Shown here: in pieces, positions 30,739 to 39,006 of the stretch
Layout: each line of letters begins with the position of its first letter
How positions within the stretch are numbered: position 1 is the stretch's first letter
Assembly: GCA_964447605.1 (NCBI GenBank)
Contig: CAYUTA010000017.1
Span: 1 to 41,637, forward strand
Reading direction: 5' to 3'
Source: CAYUTA01 sp964447605
GTDB lineage: Bacteria > Bacillota > Clostridia > Christensenellales > CAG-138
DNA: 41,637 nt
The notes under the pieces: model-generated
What the model was told of the DNA's origin: nothing
The model's input: the letters and a program-made list of their open reading frames with translations, nothing else
Databases searched by the model: none
Made by a program: the position numbers and the translations under genes

Positions 30739-31946
30739 AGACGCTACGCGTATGCCTGCTTGTGCTCGCCGCACTCCTTTTGACTCCCGCGGCGCGCGCC
30801 TTGGCGGAACCGGAGGACCAAGCGCAGGATGCGCAGGCCGACGCTGCTATCTCCGAGGGCGTAGAGGCGTGGATGGCGGACATTGACTGGGCGGAGCTTG
30901 AGACTGTTTTGCAATCGCTTCCCGAGGAGGTTCGCACGCTTTGGAATGGATACGACCTAAAAAAGCTTGCGGGTGAAATCGCACTGTCAGGCGCCGATGA
31001 CAACGCGGATGTGCTGGGCGGACTGCTGGCGCCGATGCTGCTGAAGCTTTTGCGCGGCGAAGGCGCGCGCCTTGCGGGCGTTGCGGCCACCCTGATCGGC
31101 CTGTCGCTGATTGGCGGACTGACCGGCGCGCTGATGGCCGAAAAGAAGGATGGCGTACAGGGCGCGGCGGCGTTTGTCTGCCGCTGCTTTACGCTGACGG
31201 TTGTATTGTCCGCCTTTGCGGCGTCCGCCGCGCTGGCGGTGGAATGCGTGCGTGGCGTATGCGGATGCATGGAACTGGTCACGCCGGTACTGATGACGTT
31301 GCTGACCGCCATCGGCGGAACGGCAAGCGTCGGCGTGTTTCAGCCGTCGATGACATTGCTCATCAGCGGGGTCGCGGCCTGTATGGAATCGATTGTGCTG
31401 CCGCTTGTGGTGTGCGGCGGCGTGCTGTCGCTGTTCAACAGCCTGTCCGAACGGGTACGGCTTGGCGAAATGGGCGATTTGTGCCGCCAGGTGGTCAAGT
31501 GGGTCGTCGGCGTGGTGACCACGCTGTATTCTGCGGTTACCGCGCTGCGCGGCATGACGGCCGCCGCCTATGACGGTATCGCGGTGCGTACGGCAAAGTA
31601 TGCTGCCGGCAGCATGTTTCCAATGGTGGGCGGGCTTGTAACGGGCTCGTTTGATACGATGCTCGGCTGCGCCGGCCTGGTCAAGAACGCCGCGGGCGTC
31701 ACCTCCATACTGCTGTGCGTAAGCGTTGCGGCGGTGCCGCTTGTGCGCTTGGCGGCGACGATGCTGCTGCTGCGGCTTACGGCGGCGCTGGTGCAGCCGG
31801 TTGCGCAGAAAGAACAGGTCGCCATGTGCAAAACCGGCGCGGATATGCTCTCGGGTCTTCTGGCCGCGTGCGCGGCGGTGACGGTCATGTTCATCGTAAC
31901 CATCGGGCTGATCGTCGGCGTGGGCAACGCAGGGATGGTGGGGTAG
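30735..31946 (+). CDS. spoIIIAE: Stage III sporulation protein SpoIIIAE
   Basis: 403 residues: a signal peptide (residues 1-24, ending ALA), an acidic soluble stretch (25-100), then about eight hydrophobic segments. Typical pieces are VECVRGVCGCMELVTPVLMTLLTAIGG, LRGMTAAAYDGIAVRTAKYAAGSMFPMVGG and KNAAGVTSILLC. It is the largest membrane subunit of the SpoIIIA complex. ATG 30735 overlaps the spoIIIAD stop by 4 bases. Length and organisation are normal. Confidence 0.94.
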   Translation: MKTLRVCLLVLAALLLTPAARALAEPEDQAQDAQADAAISEGVEAWMADIDWAELETVLQSLPEEVRTLWNGYDLKKLAGEIALSGADDNADVLGGLLAPMLLKLLRGEGARLAGVAATLIGLSLIGGLTGALMAEKKDGVQGAAAFVCRCFTLTVVLSAFAASAALAVECVRGVCGCMELVTPVLMTLLTAIGGTASVGVFQPSMTLLISGVAACMESIVLPLVVCGGVLSLFNSLSERVRLGEMGDLCRQVVKWVVGVVTTLYSAVTALRGMTAAAYDGIAVRTAKYAAGSMFPMVGGLVTGSFDTMLGCAGLVKNAAGVTSILLCVSVAAVPLVRLAATMLLLRLTAALVQPVAQKEQVAMCKTGADMLSGLLAACAAVTVMFIVTIGLIVGVGNAGMVG

Positions 31947-31949
31947 GGT

Positions 31950-32129
31950 ATGCAGGCGGTGGTTTCATTTGCATCCACGGTGATCGCGCTGTCTGTAACC
32001 ACGATGGTCATGGAGTTTGTCCTTCCTTCCGGACCCGTCAAAAACACGGCGTCCGTGGCGGCGGGGCTGGTGTTTCTTTCGGCGGTGTGCGATCAAATTC
32101 TTGGCATAATCACGCGAATGGGGGTATAG
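31950..32129 (+). CDS. spoIIIAF: Very short SpoIIIAF (membrane part only)
   Basis: 59 codons, too short for most gene finders, filling the exact place of spoIIIAF. It has two hydrophobic helices (about 5-23 and 35-53) around the linker EFVLPSGPVKNTASVAAG, which matches the membrane N-terminus of Bacillus SpoIIIAF (DMLLPS...KYA, then a second helix). The usual C-terminal soluble ring-building domain (about 110-150 residues) is absent: TAG 32127-32129 ends it and spoIIIAG starts 2 bases later. The packing between neighbours and clean frame argue for a real, minimal gene and not decay. Confidence 0.75.
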   Translation: MQAVVSFASTVIALSVTTMVMEFVLPSGPVKNTASVAAGLVFLSAVCDQILGIITRMGV

Positions 32130-32131
32130 AT

Positions 32132-32737
32132 ATGCAAAAGGAGCAGGGACGTGCATCAGGCGGCCCGTCGCTTTGGAAACGGTGCGTGGAAGCCATGCGC
32201 GCCAACAAAAAGCTTGAGCTGGCCGTCTATGGCGGCATTATTGCCATTGTGGCGCTTCTCTACATTGCGGGGCTTTCTTCCGGCAAGGGGGAGAAGCGGA
32301 CGGAAACGTCCACGGCGCAGCCGGCTGTTTCGGCGCAATCGCAGGCAGATCTGGAGACACGGTTGAAAAACGTGCTCTCCAGTATCCGCGGCGCGGGCGA
32401 GGTCGAGGTGCTGATTACCTATGAAAGCAGCTCGGAGCTTGTAACAGCCATGTCGACCAACGTCAACAGCAACCGTTCGGAAACCAGCGACGGCGAAAAG
32501 ATGAGCACCAATACGCAGACAACCGAGGTGAGCGAGCCGGCCACAGTGAGCAGCAGCGGCGGCAACGAACCTATCATCCTGGTGGAAAAGGAACCGGTTG
32601 TACGCGGTGTAATCGTCGTTGCGGAGGGAGCTGCGGATATTCGAGTCAAGCTGGATTTGCAGCGGGCGGTCACAGCGGTGCTGGATATTCCGATTTCCAA
32701 AATAGAGGTATTTGAACTGTCGGCGGCACAGCCGTAA
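32132..32737 (+). CDS. spoIIIAG: Stage III sporulation protein SpoIIIAG
   Basis: 201 residues: a basic N-terminus, one transmembrane helix (about 31-50), and an intermembrane-space region with a ring-building motif (KNVLSSIRGAGEVEVLITYES, then GVIVVAEGAADIRVKLDLQRAVTAVLDIPISKIEVFEL). Between these halves lies the Ser/Thr/Asn-rich insert that forms the beta-barrel in SpoIIIAG rings. It forms the large oligomeric ring between mother cell and forespore. The start ATG 32132 has GGGGG at 8 bases; the frame is open far upstream inside spoIIIAE, which is coincidence. Confidence 0.93.
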   Translation: MQKEQGRASGGPSLWKRCVEAMRANKKLELAVYGGIIAIVALLYIAGLSSGKGEKRTETSTAQPAVSAQSQADLETRLKNVLSSIRGAGEVEVLITYESSSELVTAMSTNVNSNRSETSDGEKMSTNTQTTEVSEPATVSSSGGNEPIILVEKEPVVRGVIVVAEGAADIRVKLDLQRAVTAVLDIPISKIEVFELSAAQP

Positions 32738-32755
32738 TCAGGAGGGAGGATCAGT

Positions 32756-33301
32756 ATGAAAAGGACGGGAACGATCAAAACCAAATTGAACAAAAAGGTA
32801 CTGACGCTGTGCGGCGTAGTGGTTGTGCTTATTGCCGCAGTGGTGGTCAATCAGGTGGTCATGAAGAACCAGACGAAAGACGGCGGCAAGGCGGCGGCGG
32901 TGCAGGCCAATTCAGATAGCGTCAGCGAGGCGTCATCCGGCGGCGTTATGCAGCAACTGAGCTTCTTTGAATCGTTCCGCAGCGAGCGGGATACCACGCG
33001 TGCGCAGGAGATCGCGTATATCGATTCCATCATCGAGCAGGGCGCGGACGCCGAAACAATGGCCGACGCGCAGCAGCAGAAGCTGTCCATCGTGGACAAT
33101 ATGGAGAAGGAAATGACCATCGAGAGCCTTCTCAAGGCGAAGGGCTTTGCCGACGCGGCGGTTACCCTGCATTCCGGCTCGGTCAACGTCATCCTCTCTG
33201 CAGAGACGCTCACCGACGAGCAGGTAGCGCAGGTGCTGGACATCATTGTGCGTGAAACGGGTGAAAAAACGGAGAATGTAAAAATTACGACAGCACAATA
33301 A
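32756..33301 (+). CDS. spoIIIAH: SpoIIIAH-like sporulation protein
   Basis: 181 residues: a cytoplasmic start, one membrane helix (about 16-36), a low-complexity linker, and a C-terminal ring-building domain (about 80-180; RAQEIAYIDSIIEQGADAETMADAQQQKLSIVDNMEKEMTIESLLKAKGF). In Bacillus this domain of SpoIIIAH binds forespore SpoIIQ. It closes the spoIIIA operon, 18 bases behind spoIIIAG with GGAGGGAGG upstream. Confidence 0.93.
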   Translation: MKRTGTIKTKLNKKVLTLCGVVVVLIAAVVVNQVVMKNQTKDGGKAAAVQANSDSVSEASSGGVMQQLSFFESFRSERDTTRAQEIAYIDSIIEQGADAETMADAQQQKLSIVDNMEKEMTIESLLKAKGFADAAVTLHSGSVNVILSAETLTDEQVAQVLDIIVRETGEKTENVKITTAQ

Positions 33302-33331
33302 GGCACAAGCGTGAACGGTGCGCATTTTGTA

Positions 33332-33360
33332 TTTACACTGTAAGGGAAAACTGGTATAAT
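33332..33360 (+). promoter_or_regulatory. Strong vegetative promoter of the asp23-nusB-ispA operon
   Basis: TTTACA (33332-33337), 17 bases, TATAAT (33355-33360), with TGG before the -10. This is close to the ideal sigma-A promoter. It separates the housekeeping genes downstream from the sporulation operon upstream. Confidence 0.85.
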
Positions 33361-33391
33361 TTTAACCAATGAAAGCAGGAGGTGTGTGCAT

Positions 33392-33916
33392 ATGTCTGAA
33401 GTCAAAGAGACCAGCCCTGCGGTCGCAGAGCCGGTAAGCGGCGACGGTCGCATCATATTTGCAGAAGATGTTGTGGCAACCATCGCGGCCCTTGCAGCGG
33501 CCGATGTTGAAGGCGTCGCCGCTATGAACGGCGGCGTCATGGAAGGCTTTACGGAGATGCTCGGCAAAAAGAGCGTGACCAAAGGCGTAAAAGTGGAGGT
33601 CGGCTCGGAAGAAGCCGCCGCGGATCTGTCCGTAAGCATTCAGTATGGCTACCGTATCCGCGAGGTCTGCGAGCGGATTCAGCAGGCGGTCAAGACCGCG
33701 GTTGAAACCATGACGGGCCTGCGCGTCGTTGAGGTCAATGTGTTTGTACAGTCCGTGGTGTTTGAAACCGAACCGTCGCGCGCAGAAAAAAAGAAGGAAA
33801 AGGAAGCGCAGAAAGAGTTGGAAGCTGTCGAGAAGCAGAAACAGAAGGAACTCGAGAAGGCTGAAAAAGAGCGAATCGAGAAGGAGAAGGCCGAGGCCGC
33901 GGTGCGGGTTAAGTAA
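33392..33916 (+). CDS. Asp23/Gls24-family envelope-stress protein (YqhY-like)
   Basis: 174 residues. The Asp23 domain (about 18-130) has GRIIFAEDVVATIAALAAADVEGVAAM and LSVSIQYGYRIREVCERIQQAVKTAVETMTGLRVVEVNVFV. A 45-residue Lys/Glu-rich charged helix forms the tail. YqhY-type proteins sit beside nusB in many Firmicutes and are linked to acetyl-CoA carboxylase and membrane homeostasis; here accB/accC are missing from the usual place. ATG 33392 was chosen because AGGAGG lies 9 bases upstream; a GTG two codons earlier is less likely. AmaP, its presumed membrane anchor, is the next gene. Confidence 0.92.
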   Translation: MSEVKETSPAVAEPVSGDGRIIFAEDVVATIAALAAADVEGVAAMNGGVMEGFTEMLGKKSVTKGVKVEVGSEEAAADLSVSIQYGYRIREVCERIQQAVKTAVETMTGLRVVEVNVFVQSVVFETEPSRAEKKKEKEAQKELEAVEKQKQKELEKAEKERIEKEKAEAAVRVK

Positions 33917-33938
33917 TCATTGATTTTTTATAAGGTTT

Positions 33939-33990
33939 GGAGCTGCCTGAAAGAGATGCCGAACGGCCGATTCATTTTTTAGGCGGCTCC
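33939..33990 (+). other. Stem-loop between asp23-like and amaP genes
   Basis: GGAGCTGCCT (33939-33948) pairs with AGGCGGCTCC (33981-33990) over 10 bp with one U-G pair; the 32-base loop contains a T6 run. It may stabilise the upstream message or set the ratio between the two products. Confidence 0.45.
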
Positions 33991-34022
33991 GATTTACGAA
34001 AGGAAAGAGGGAAAAAATTCCA

Positions 34023-34595
34023 ATGAAATTGAAAGCCTTTGATCGCGTTCTGCTGGCCATTCTGCTGATTATCGCGATTGTTTTTGCATTTGTCCTTCTG
34101 GGTATGGCGGCCAACATCATTCATTACGACGTTGTTGCAAACTTCATCTCCCTGTTCTATGAGCATCCGCGTAACGCGCTGATTCTGGCGGCATGCGCGC
34201 TTGTGCTGCTGCTGATCTGTATCAAGCTTCTGCTTGCGGGACGCGGCGGTCCGGCGCAGGCGGATCAGGCGGCGGCGCCCGCTTCCACGCTCATGCAGCA
34301 GACCGAGCTCGGCGGCACGTTTATTTCGCTCGACGCGGTAGACGGCATGGTGCAAAAGCACTGCCGTTCGCAGGAGCGCGTGCGTGCGTGCCAGTCCACG
34401 CTGCGCGCGCTGGATGACGGCGTAACCATCGGCATACGCCTGTCCGTATTGCCGGATACCGACGTTGCGTCGCTTACACAGCAGCTGCAGGTGTCGCTGC
34501 GCGAGTATATTCAAAGCCTGACCGGTATCAATGTCAAAGAGATTGGAATTCTCGTGGAGAGCGCGGCGGAGGAGCCCACCAGCCGCGTAGGATGA
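34023..34595 (+). CDS. amaP: Alkaline shock response membrane anchor protein AmaP
   Basis: 190 residues with two N-terminal transmembrane helices (about 8-30 and 54-75) and a soluble Asp23-like C-terminal domain (about 95-185; QTELGGTFISLDAVDGMVQKH, SLREYIQSLTGINVKEIGILVES). AmaP tethers Asp23 proteins to the membrane; the pair here fits. AGAGGG lies about 12 bases upstream of ATG 34023. It is followed by the DUF2273 gene. Confidence 0.92.
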   Translation: MKLKAFDRVLLAILLIIAIVFAFVLLGMAANIIHYDVVANFISLFYEHPRNALILAACALVLLLICIKLLLAGRGGPAQADQAAAPASTLMQQTELGGTFISLDAVDGMVQKHCRSQERVRACQSTLRALDDGVTIGIRLSVLPDTDVASLTQQLQVSLREYIQSLTGINVKEIGILVESAAEEPTSRVG

Positions 34596-34611
34596 GCCAA
34601 AGGAGCTTGGG

Positions 34612-34842
34612 ATGGATAAACTGATACAATTTTGCAAAGAACATAAATGGACGGTCATTCTTGTGGGGTGCGGACTGCTGACCGCAATCCTGTTTATAAC
34701 CATTGGCTTCTGGCGCACGCTGCTGCTTGTGGTTCTGGTGGGAATCGCGTTTATTATCGGCGTTTTGCTTGACCGCAACGGTACGGATGGCGTTAAGACG
34801 TTTATAAACAATTTATTTTCCAAGGGTCATAAGGACGCATGA
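34612..34842 (+). CDS. DUF2273 small membrane protein
   Basis: 76 residues with two hydrophobic helices (about 13-30 and 34-52) followed by GVLLDRNG, the DUF2273 signature. These proteins regularly accompany amaP and asp23 and probably form part of the same membrane-associated complex. ATG 34612 has AGGAG upstream; the stop overlaps the nusB start by ATGA. Confidence 0.9.
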   Translation: MDKLIQFCKEHKWTVILVGCGLLTAILFITIGFWRTLLLVVLVGIAFIIGVLLDRNGTDGVKTFINNLFSKGHKDA

Positions 34843-35255
34843 GCAGGAGTAAGGCGCGTGAAGTCGCCGTGATGATGATTTATTCCGAACTGATGGGCGG
34901 CGCGGATACGCCGTCCGACGTGTGCGAAAAGATGGGCGAGCCCAATGCGCTGGATACGGCCGACGCCGCCTATGCCGAGGCGATTGTGCAGGGTGTGCGC
35001 GATCAGGCGGAGCGGCTGGACATGCTGATTGACGAGCATGCAACGGGTTGGTCGCTCGAACGCATCGGCCGCGTCGACCTTTCCATTTTGCGCGTTGCCA
35101 TATTTGAAATGCGCCATCGTGAGGATGTGCCCACAGGCGCGGCCATCAACGAGGCGGTGGAGCTTGCCAAGCGTTATGGCGGGGAAAAGGCATCCTCGTT
35201 CATCAACGGAATCCTTGGCACGCTTGCGCGTGCGCCGGAGCAAACGCCGTCGTGA
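34839..35255 (+). CDS. nusB: Transcription antitermination factor NusB
   Basis: 138 residues, all-helical NusB fold: SRSKAREVAVMMIYSEL opening, the central LIDEHATGWSLERIGRVDLSILRVAIFEM, and PTGAAINEAVELAKRYGGEKASSFINGILGTLA at the end, all family hallmarks. It binds boxA RNA with NusE/S10 and supports rRNA transcription. It is translationally coupled on both sides (ATGA with the DUF2273 gene; the next gene's GTG overlaps its stop). Confidence 0.97.
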   Translation: MSRSKAREVAVMMIYSELMGGADTPSDVCEKMGEPNALDTADAAYAEAIVQGVRDQAERLDMLIDEHATGWSLERIGRVDLSILRVAIFEMRHREDVPTGAAINEAVELAKRYGGEKASSFINGILGTLARAPEQTPS

Positions 35256-36202
35256 AGCGTCTCGTCGTCGGCGTCGATACAAGCTGTTATACAACAAGCG
35301 TCGCTTGCGTTTCAGCGGAGGGCATCGTTTTTGATAAGAGAACGGTGCTTTCCGTTCCGTTGGGCGCACGCGGACTGCGGCAGTCGGACGCGCTGTTTCA
35401 GCATGTGCGCAATCTGCCCGCGCTGGTGCGCGCACTGTTTGAAACCATAGACGGACGGGATGTGCTTGCCGTCTGTGCCGGCACAAAGCCGACCGCCGCG
35501 CCGGATTCCTATATGCCGGTCTTTCTTTCCGGCATGGAGGCCGCCGTGTCGATTGCGTGCGCGCTCGGCGTGCCGATGCTTGAACAGACGCATCAGGCGG
35601 GTCATGTCCGCGCGGCCCTGCATGAAAACGGGGCGCTCCAATCGCAGCGCGAGCTGATTGCGCTGCATCTTTCCGGCGGCACAACGGATATTTTACGCGT
35701 AACGCTCGACCGGGAAAAAATTTGCCGCATCGAGCCGCTCGGCGGAAGCGACGACCTGCATGCCGGGCAATTTGTGGATCGTGTCGGCGTGCGCTTGGGC
35801 CTGCCGTTTCCAAGCGGGCAGTCGCTTGAAAAGCTGGCGGTCAACGCCGTGATGCGCGACATTCGGCTGCCGTCGAGCGTACGTGGACTGCGCTGCTCGT
35901 TTTCCGGGCAGGAGACGCAGGCGATCCGCCTGTGGGATGAAGGCGCAGTCAATGAAGAAATTGCCTATGCCGTATACGACTGCCTTGCGCGAACCGTTGC
36001 CAAGCTGGTCGACCATGCCTGCGGGGCCTGTGGACCGCTGCCGGTGCTGCTCTCCGGCGGCGTATCGGGCAGCGCGCTGCTTCGGCAGTTGCTTGCGCAG
36101 CGGCTACAGCAGGCGCTGTACTATGCGCCGGAGGGACTATCCTCGGATAATGCGGTAGGCACGGCGCTGCTTGGTTTGGACGAGGTAAACGCGCATGTCT
36201 GA
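35252..36202 (+). CDS. TsaD/Kae1-like (peptidase M22 family) paralogue of unknown role
   Basis: 316 residues with the ASKHA fold of TsaD/Kae1. Seen: the first phosphate loop GVDTSCYTTSVA (residues 7-18), a metal-binding HxxxH (H114, H118 in THQAGH), the second loop LHLSGGTTDIL, and SSDNAVGTALLG where TsaD has the last metal ligand. The sequence differs from canonical TsaD, which makes t6A37 in tRNA, and similar proteins occur in many Clostridia between nusB and xseA. It may be a second tRNA-modification or metabolite-carbamoyl enzyme, or regulatory. It begins with GTG 35252 overlapping nusB, and overlaps xseA by 8 bases. folD, common at this site, is absent. Confidence 0.85.
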   Translation: MKRLVVGVDTSCYTTSVACVSAEGIVFDKRTVLSVPLGARGLRQSDALFQHVRNLPALVRALFETIDGRDVLAVCAGTKPTAAPDSYMPVFLSGMEAAVSIACALGVPMLEQTHQAGHVRAALHENGALQSQRELIALHLSGGTTDILRVTLDREKICRIEPLGGSDDLHAGQFVDRVGVRLGLPFPSGQSLEKLAVNAVMRDIRLPSSVRGLRCSFSGQETQAIRLWDEGAVNEEIAYAVYDCLARTVAKLVDHACGACGPLPVLLSGGVSGSALLRQLLAQRLQQALYYAPEGLSSDNAVGTALLGLDEVNAHV

Positions 36203-37421
36203 TTTTGTATTCGAAGGCGTGCTTTCCGTTGGCCAGCTCAACGGATACGTGGCCGAACTGCTGTCGGTGGACCCGCTTTTGCGCGCTTTGCGTGTGCGCG
36301 GTGAGATCAGCGGATGCAAGCGGCATACCTCCGGACACTTGTATTTTTCGCTCAAGGACGAGCAATCGCTTGTGCGCTGCGTCATGTTTCGTTCGCAGGC
36401 CATGCAGCTTGACTTCCGGCCCAAGGACGGCATGCAGGTTGTTTTAGGCGGCTACGCTTCGCTGTATACGCGCGACGGGGCGTTTCAGCTGTATGCGCAG
36501 TCATTGGAAAAATGCGGCGAAGGGGAGCTTTATTTACGATTTTTGCAGCGGAAGGAGCAACTGGAAAAGGAAGGATATTTCGACGAGTCGCACAAAAGGC
36601 CGATTCCTTTTTTGCCGCGTGCGGTGGGCGTGGTTACGAGCGGTACGGGCGCCGCGGTACAGGATATTCTGCAAATCATTGGCAGGCGCTTCCCGCGCAT
36701 GGAAGTTGTGCTTGCGCCGGTGCGGGTGCAGGGAGCCGGTGCGGCGGCGGAGATTGCGTATGCCATTGCGGAAATGAGCCGCAAACATGCTGCGGATGTG
36801 CTGATTGTCGGGCGCGGCGGCGGCAGCATTGAGGATCTTTGGGCGTTCAATGAACTGCCGGTGGTTGAAGCGGTTTATAGAAGCGAGATTCCCGTTATCA
36901 GCGCGGTGGGACATGAGACGGATTTTACAATCACGGATTTCGTAGCTGATATGCGCGCCCCCACGCCGTCGGCTGCCGCAGAGCTGGCTGTGCCGGAATG
37001 GAACGGATGCGTGGAGGCGGTTGCGGACTATGCCCGCAGACTGCGTTTTGGGTTGACCGGCACGCTTGCGCAGGCAAGATCCCGCGTCGGGCTGTTGGCG
37101 TCTTCGCCGGGGTTTTATAGGCCAAAGGAGCGTGTTAATGCGCAGCGCCAGACAATCGATCAGCTGGTTGAGCGGATGGCGCGCGTTGGAAACGAACGGG
37201 CACGGCGGCAGCGCGCGGCGGTTGAGCTGCTTGCCGGGCGCATTGACGGATTGAATCCGCTGCAGGTGCTTGCGCGCGGTTATGCGGTCGTGCGCGATGC
37301 GTCGGGCAACAGCTATACCGATGTACAAAGCCTCTTTACGGGGCAGAAGGTCCAGCTTGTGCTGCACGACGGCAGGGCGGACGCAACCATAGACGATATT
37401 ACACGGGAGGAGAATTCGTAA
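36195..37421 (+). CDS. xseA: Exodeoxyribonuclease VII large subunit
   Basis: 408 residues. An N-terminal OB fold (about 1-105; LRVRGEISGCKRHTSGHLYFSLKDEQ) is followed by the catalytic region with RFPRMEVVLAPVRVQG, VLIVGRGGGSIEDLWAFNE and VGHETDFTITDFVADMRAPTPSAAAE, then a coiled coil (about 290-345). It degrades single-stranded DNA with XseB. The start is inside the end of the TsaD-like gene; xseB begins 2 bases after the stop. Confidence 0.98.
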   Translation: MSDFVFEGVLSVGQLNGYVAELLSVDPLLRALRVRGEISGCKRHTSGHLYFSLKDEQSLVRCVMFRSQAMQLDFRPKDGMQVVLGGYASLYTRDGAFQLYAQSLEKCGEGELYLRFLQRKEQLEKEGYFDESHKRPIPFLPRAVGVVTSGTGAAVQDILQIIGRRFPRMEVVLAPVRVQGAGAAAEIAYAIAEMSRKHAADVLIVGRGGGSIEDLWAFNELPVVEAVYRSEIPVISAVGHETDFTITDFVADMRAPTPSAAAELAVPEWNGCVEAVADYARRLRFGLTGTLAQARSRVGLLASSPGFYRPKERVNAQRQTIDQLVERMARVGNERARRQRAAVELLAGRIDGLNPLQVLARGYAVVRDASGNSYTDVQSLFTGQKVQLVLHDGRADATIDDITREENS

Positions 37422-37423
37422 AC

Positions 37424-37657
37424 ATGGAAAAAGCATCCGGGCCTGAGGAAGGCTTGAAGTATGAGCAGGCGCTTTGTGCGCTGGAGGATATTGTCAGAAA
37501 GATGGAGGTCGGCGAGGGAACGCTTGAAGAGATGATTGCACTGTACGAGCGTGGAATGGGCCTTGTCAGGCAATGCAATGCACAACTCGACGCATACGAA
37601 ACCAAAATTACAAGGCTCGCAGATTTGCAGGAGGAGGAACATGCAGGCGATTCATGA
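37424..37657 (+). CDS. xseB: Exodeoxyribonuclease VII small subunit
   Basis: A 77-residue helical-hairpin protein: LKYEQALCALEDIVRKMEVGEGTLEEMIALYERGMGLVRQC is the XseB signature. It binds the XseA coiled coil. It starts 2 bases after xseA with GGAGGAG upstream, and its end overlaps ispA by 17 bases. Confidence 0.97.
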   Translation: MEKASGPEEGLKYEQALCALEDIVRKMEVGEGTLEEMIALYERGMGLVRQCNAQLDAYETKITRLADLQEEEHAGDS

Positions 37658-38489
37658 TAAGCTCGGCGCGTATACTGCGCTGATCGACGAAAAGCTCAGG
37701 CAAATTCTCAATGCCGTGGGCATGTCGAAACCGTTGTTTGACAGCATGTCCTACAGTGTGTTCGCCGGCGGAAAGCGCCTGCGTCCGGCCCTGTGTATGG
37801 CGGCGTGCGAGTTGCTTGGCGGCACGGCGGAGGCCGCGCTGCTTCCCGCGTGCGCAGTGGAGATGATTCACACCTATTCGCTGATTCATGACGACCTGCC
37901 TGCGCTTGACAACGACGACCTGCGCCGTGGAAAGCCAAGCAATCATATCGCCTTTGGTGAGGCAAACGCAATCATTGCCGGAGACGGCCTGCAGGCGCTT
38001 GCATTCCTGACGGTTGCGCAAATGGGAAATCCCGCCGTGATGCAAGCTCTGTCAAGCGGTGCGTTCGACATGGTCGTCGGGCAAAGCCATGACCTGAACG
38101 CAAACGGGGAAACAGCGCTGCTGCCGGTGATCCACCGGCTTAAAACGGGCGCGCTGATCCGCGCAGCGGTGCTTGCCGGCGCGCATTGCGTTGGGCCGGA
38201 TGAACAGGCGCTTGCATTGCTTGCGGCGTACGCCGAGCAATTTGGCCTGCTGTTCCAGATTACGGACGATATGCTTGACGTTACGGGAGAAACGGAGCAG
38301 CTTGGAAAAACGGCCGGTAAGGACTTTGAGGAGGACAAGCTGACGTTCGTTACCCTATATGGACTGGCGGGCGCACGGCAGAAGGCCGAAGAGGCCGCCC
38401 GGCTTGCGCATGCGGCGGTGGAACCGTTTGGCGGGCGCGCGTGGCTTTTCCATGCGCTGGCGGATATGATGCTGACGCGGCGCGCGTGA
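37641..38489 (+). CDS. ispA: Farnesyl/geranyl diphosphate synthase (polyprenyl synthetase)
   Basis: 282 residues, trans-isoprenyl diphosphate synthase. Motifs: FAGGKRLRP (diphosphate binding, residues 41-49), the first aspartate-rich region HDDLPALDNDD (83-93), and the second, ITDDMLDVTG. It condenses isopentenyl and allylic diphosphates, feeding undecaprenyl-phosphate and quinone synthesis. The start ATG 37641 has GGAGGAGG at a short distance; the frame is open upstream within xseB. dxs, often next in this operon, does not follow here. Confidence 0.95.
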   Translation: MQAIHDKLGAYTALIDEKLRQILNAVGMSKPLFDSMSYSVFAGGKRLRPALCMAACELLGGTAEAALLPACAVEMIHTYSLIHDDLPALDNDDLRRGKPSNHIAFGEANAIIAGDGLQALAFLTVAQMGNPAVMQALSSGAFDMVVGQSHDLNANGETALLPVIHRLKTGALIRAAVLAGAHCVGPDEQALALLAAYAEQFGLLFQITDDMLDVTGETEQLGKTAGKDFEEDKLTFVTLYGLAGARQKAEEAARLAHAAVEPFGGRAWLFHALADMMLTRRA

Positions 38490-38880
38490 GACCGCGTTTG
38501 CGGCGGCATTGCGATATAACGACAGGACAATGCATTTTAGTTGAATAGGAACGGCGCAGATTCGTCTGAAATTCAAAGTATGGCCAGCCTGCGGCGAGAG
38601 GACGCTTTCGGATTTCCCAACGTGTCAAATCTGTCATGTTATCGACAGGAGCATTGGAAATGATATGCTACCTGCAGAAAATACCGCGTCAACCATGGAA
38701 GAAAAAACCGCGCTTACTGCGCGATTCCGTCGAAAACACAGTTTATCGGCGGACAGAAAAGGCCCGTGACGTTCTTTCCACACGCATGCGCTTATTTTAT
38801 TTTAGCAGTTCATGCGTTTGTCCCGGGCGACGGAGGAGCGCACAAGTGCAAAACTAGAGAAAATATGGTAAAATAAAAAC
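38490..38880. other. Gene-free stretch at the composition boundary
   Basis: No convincing gene. A small hairpin CCGCGTTTGCGG lies right behind ispA (38492-38503). ACGCATG (38782-38788) and CATGCGT (38811-38817) form an inverted repeat around an AT-rich loop. Base composition turns AT-rich toward 38.8 kb, ahead of the transposase remnant. Confidence 0.4.
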
Positions 38881-39006
38881 ATGGACAAGCAATTATCACT
38901 ATCATTTTTCAATGATGAATTGGCGCAAGCCAAGACACGAAAGCAAGAGTTTTTAGAGCAGATGGAACGCATTATTCATTGTGGATTTCACAAATTACTG
39001 ATGTGA
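38881..39006 (+). pseudogene. IS5-like transposase remnant (N-terminal fragment)
   Basis: ATG 38881 opens a 41-codon frame whose first 31 residues (MDKQLSLSFFNDELAQAKTR, then KQEFLEQMERII) closely match the N-terminus of IS5-family transposases found in many Clostridia. The match breaks at about 38973 and a TGA stops the frame at 39004. No catalytic core follows before the DeoR gene. It is a deletion relic of an insertion sequence, in AT-rich surroundings; terminal repeats were not found. Confidence 0.65.

Noticed and set aside
35252..36202. Calling this gene tsaD
   Set aside because: It is too diverged from canonical TsaD and sits in the known paralogue position between nusB and xseA.
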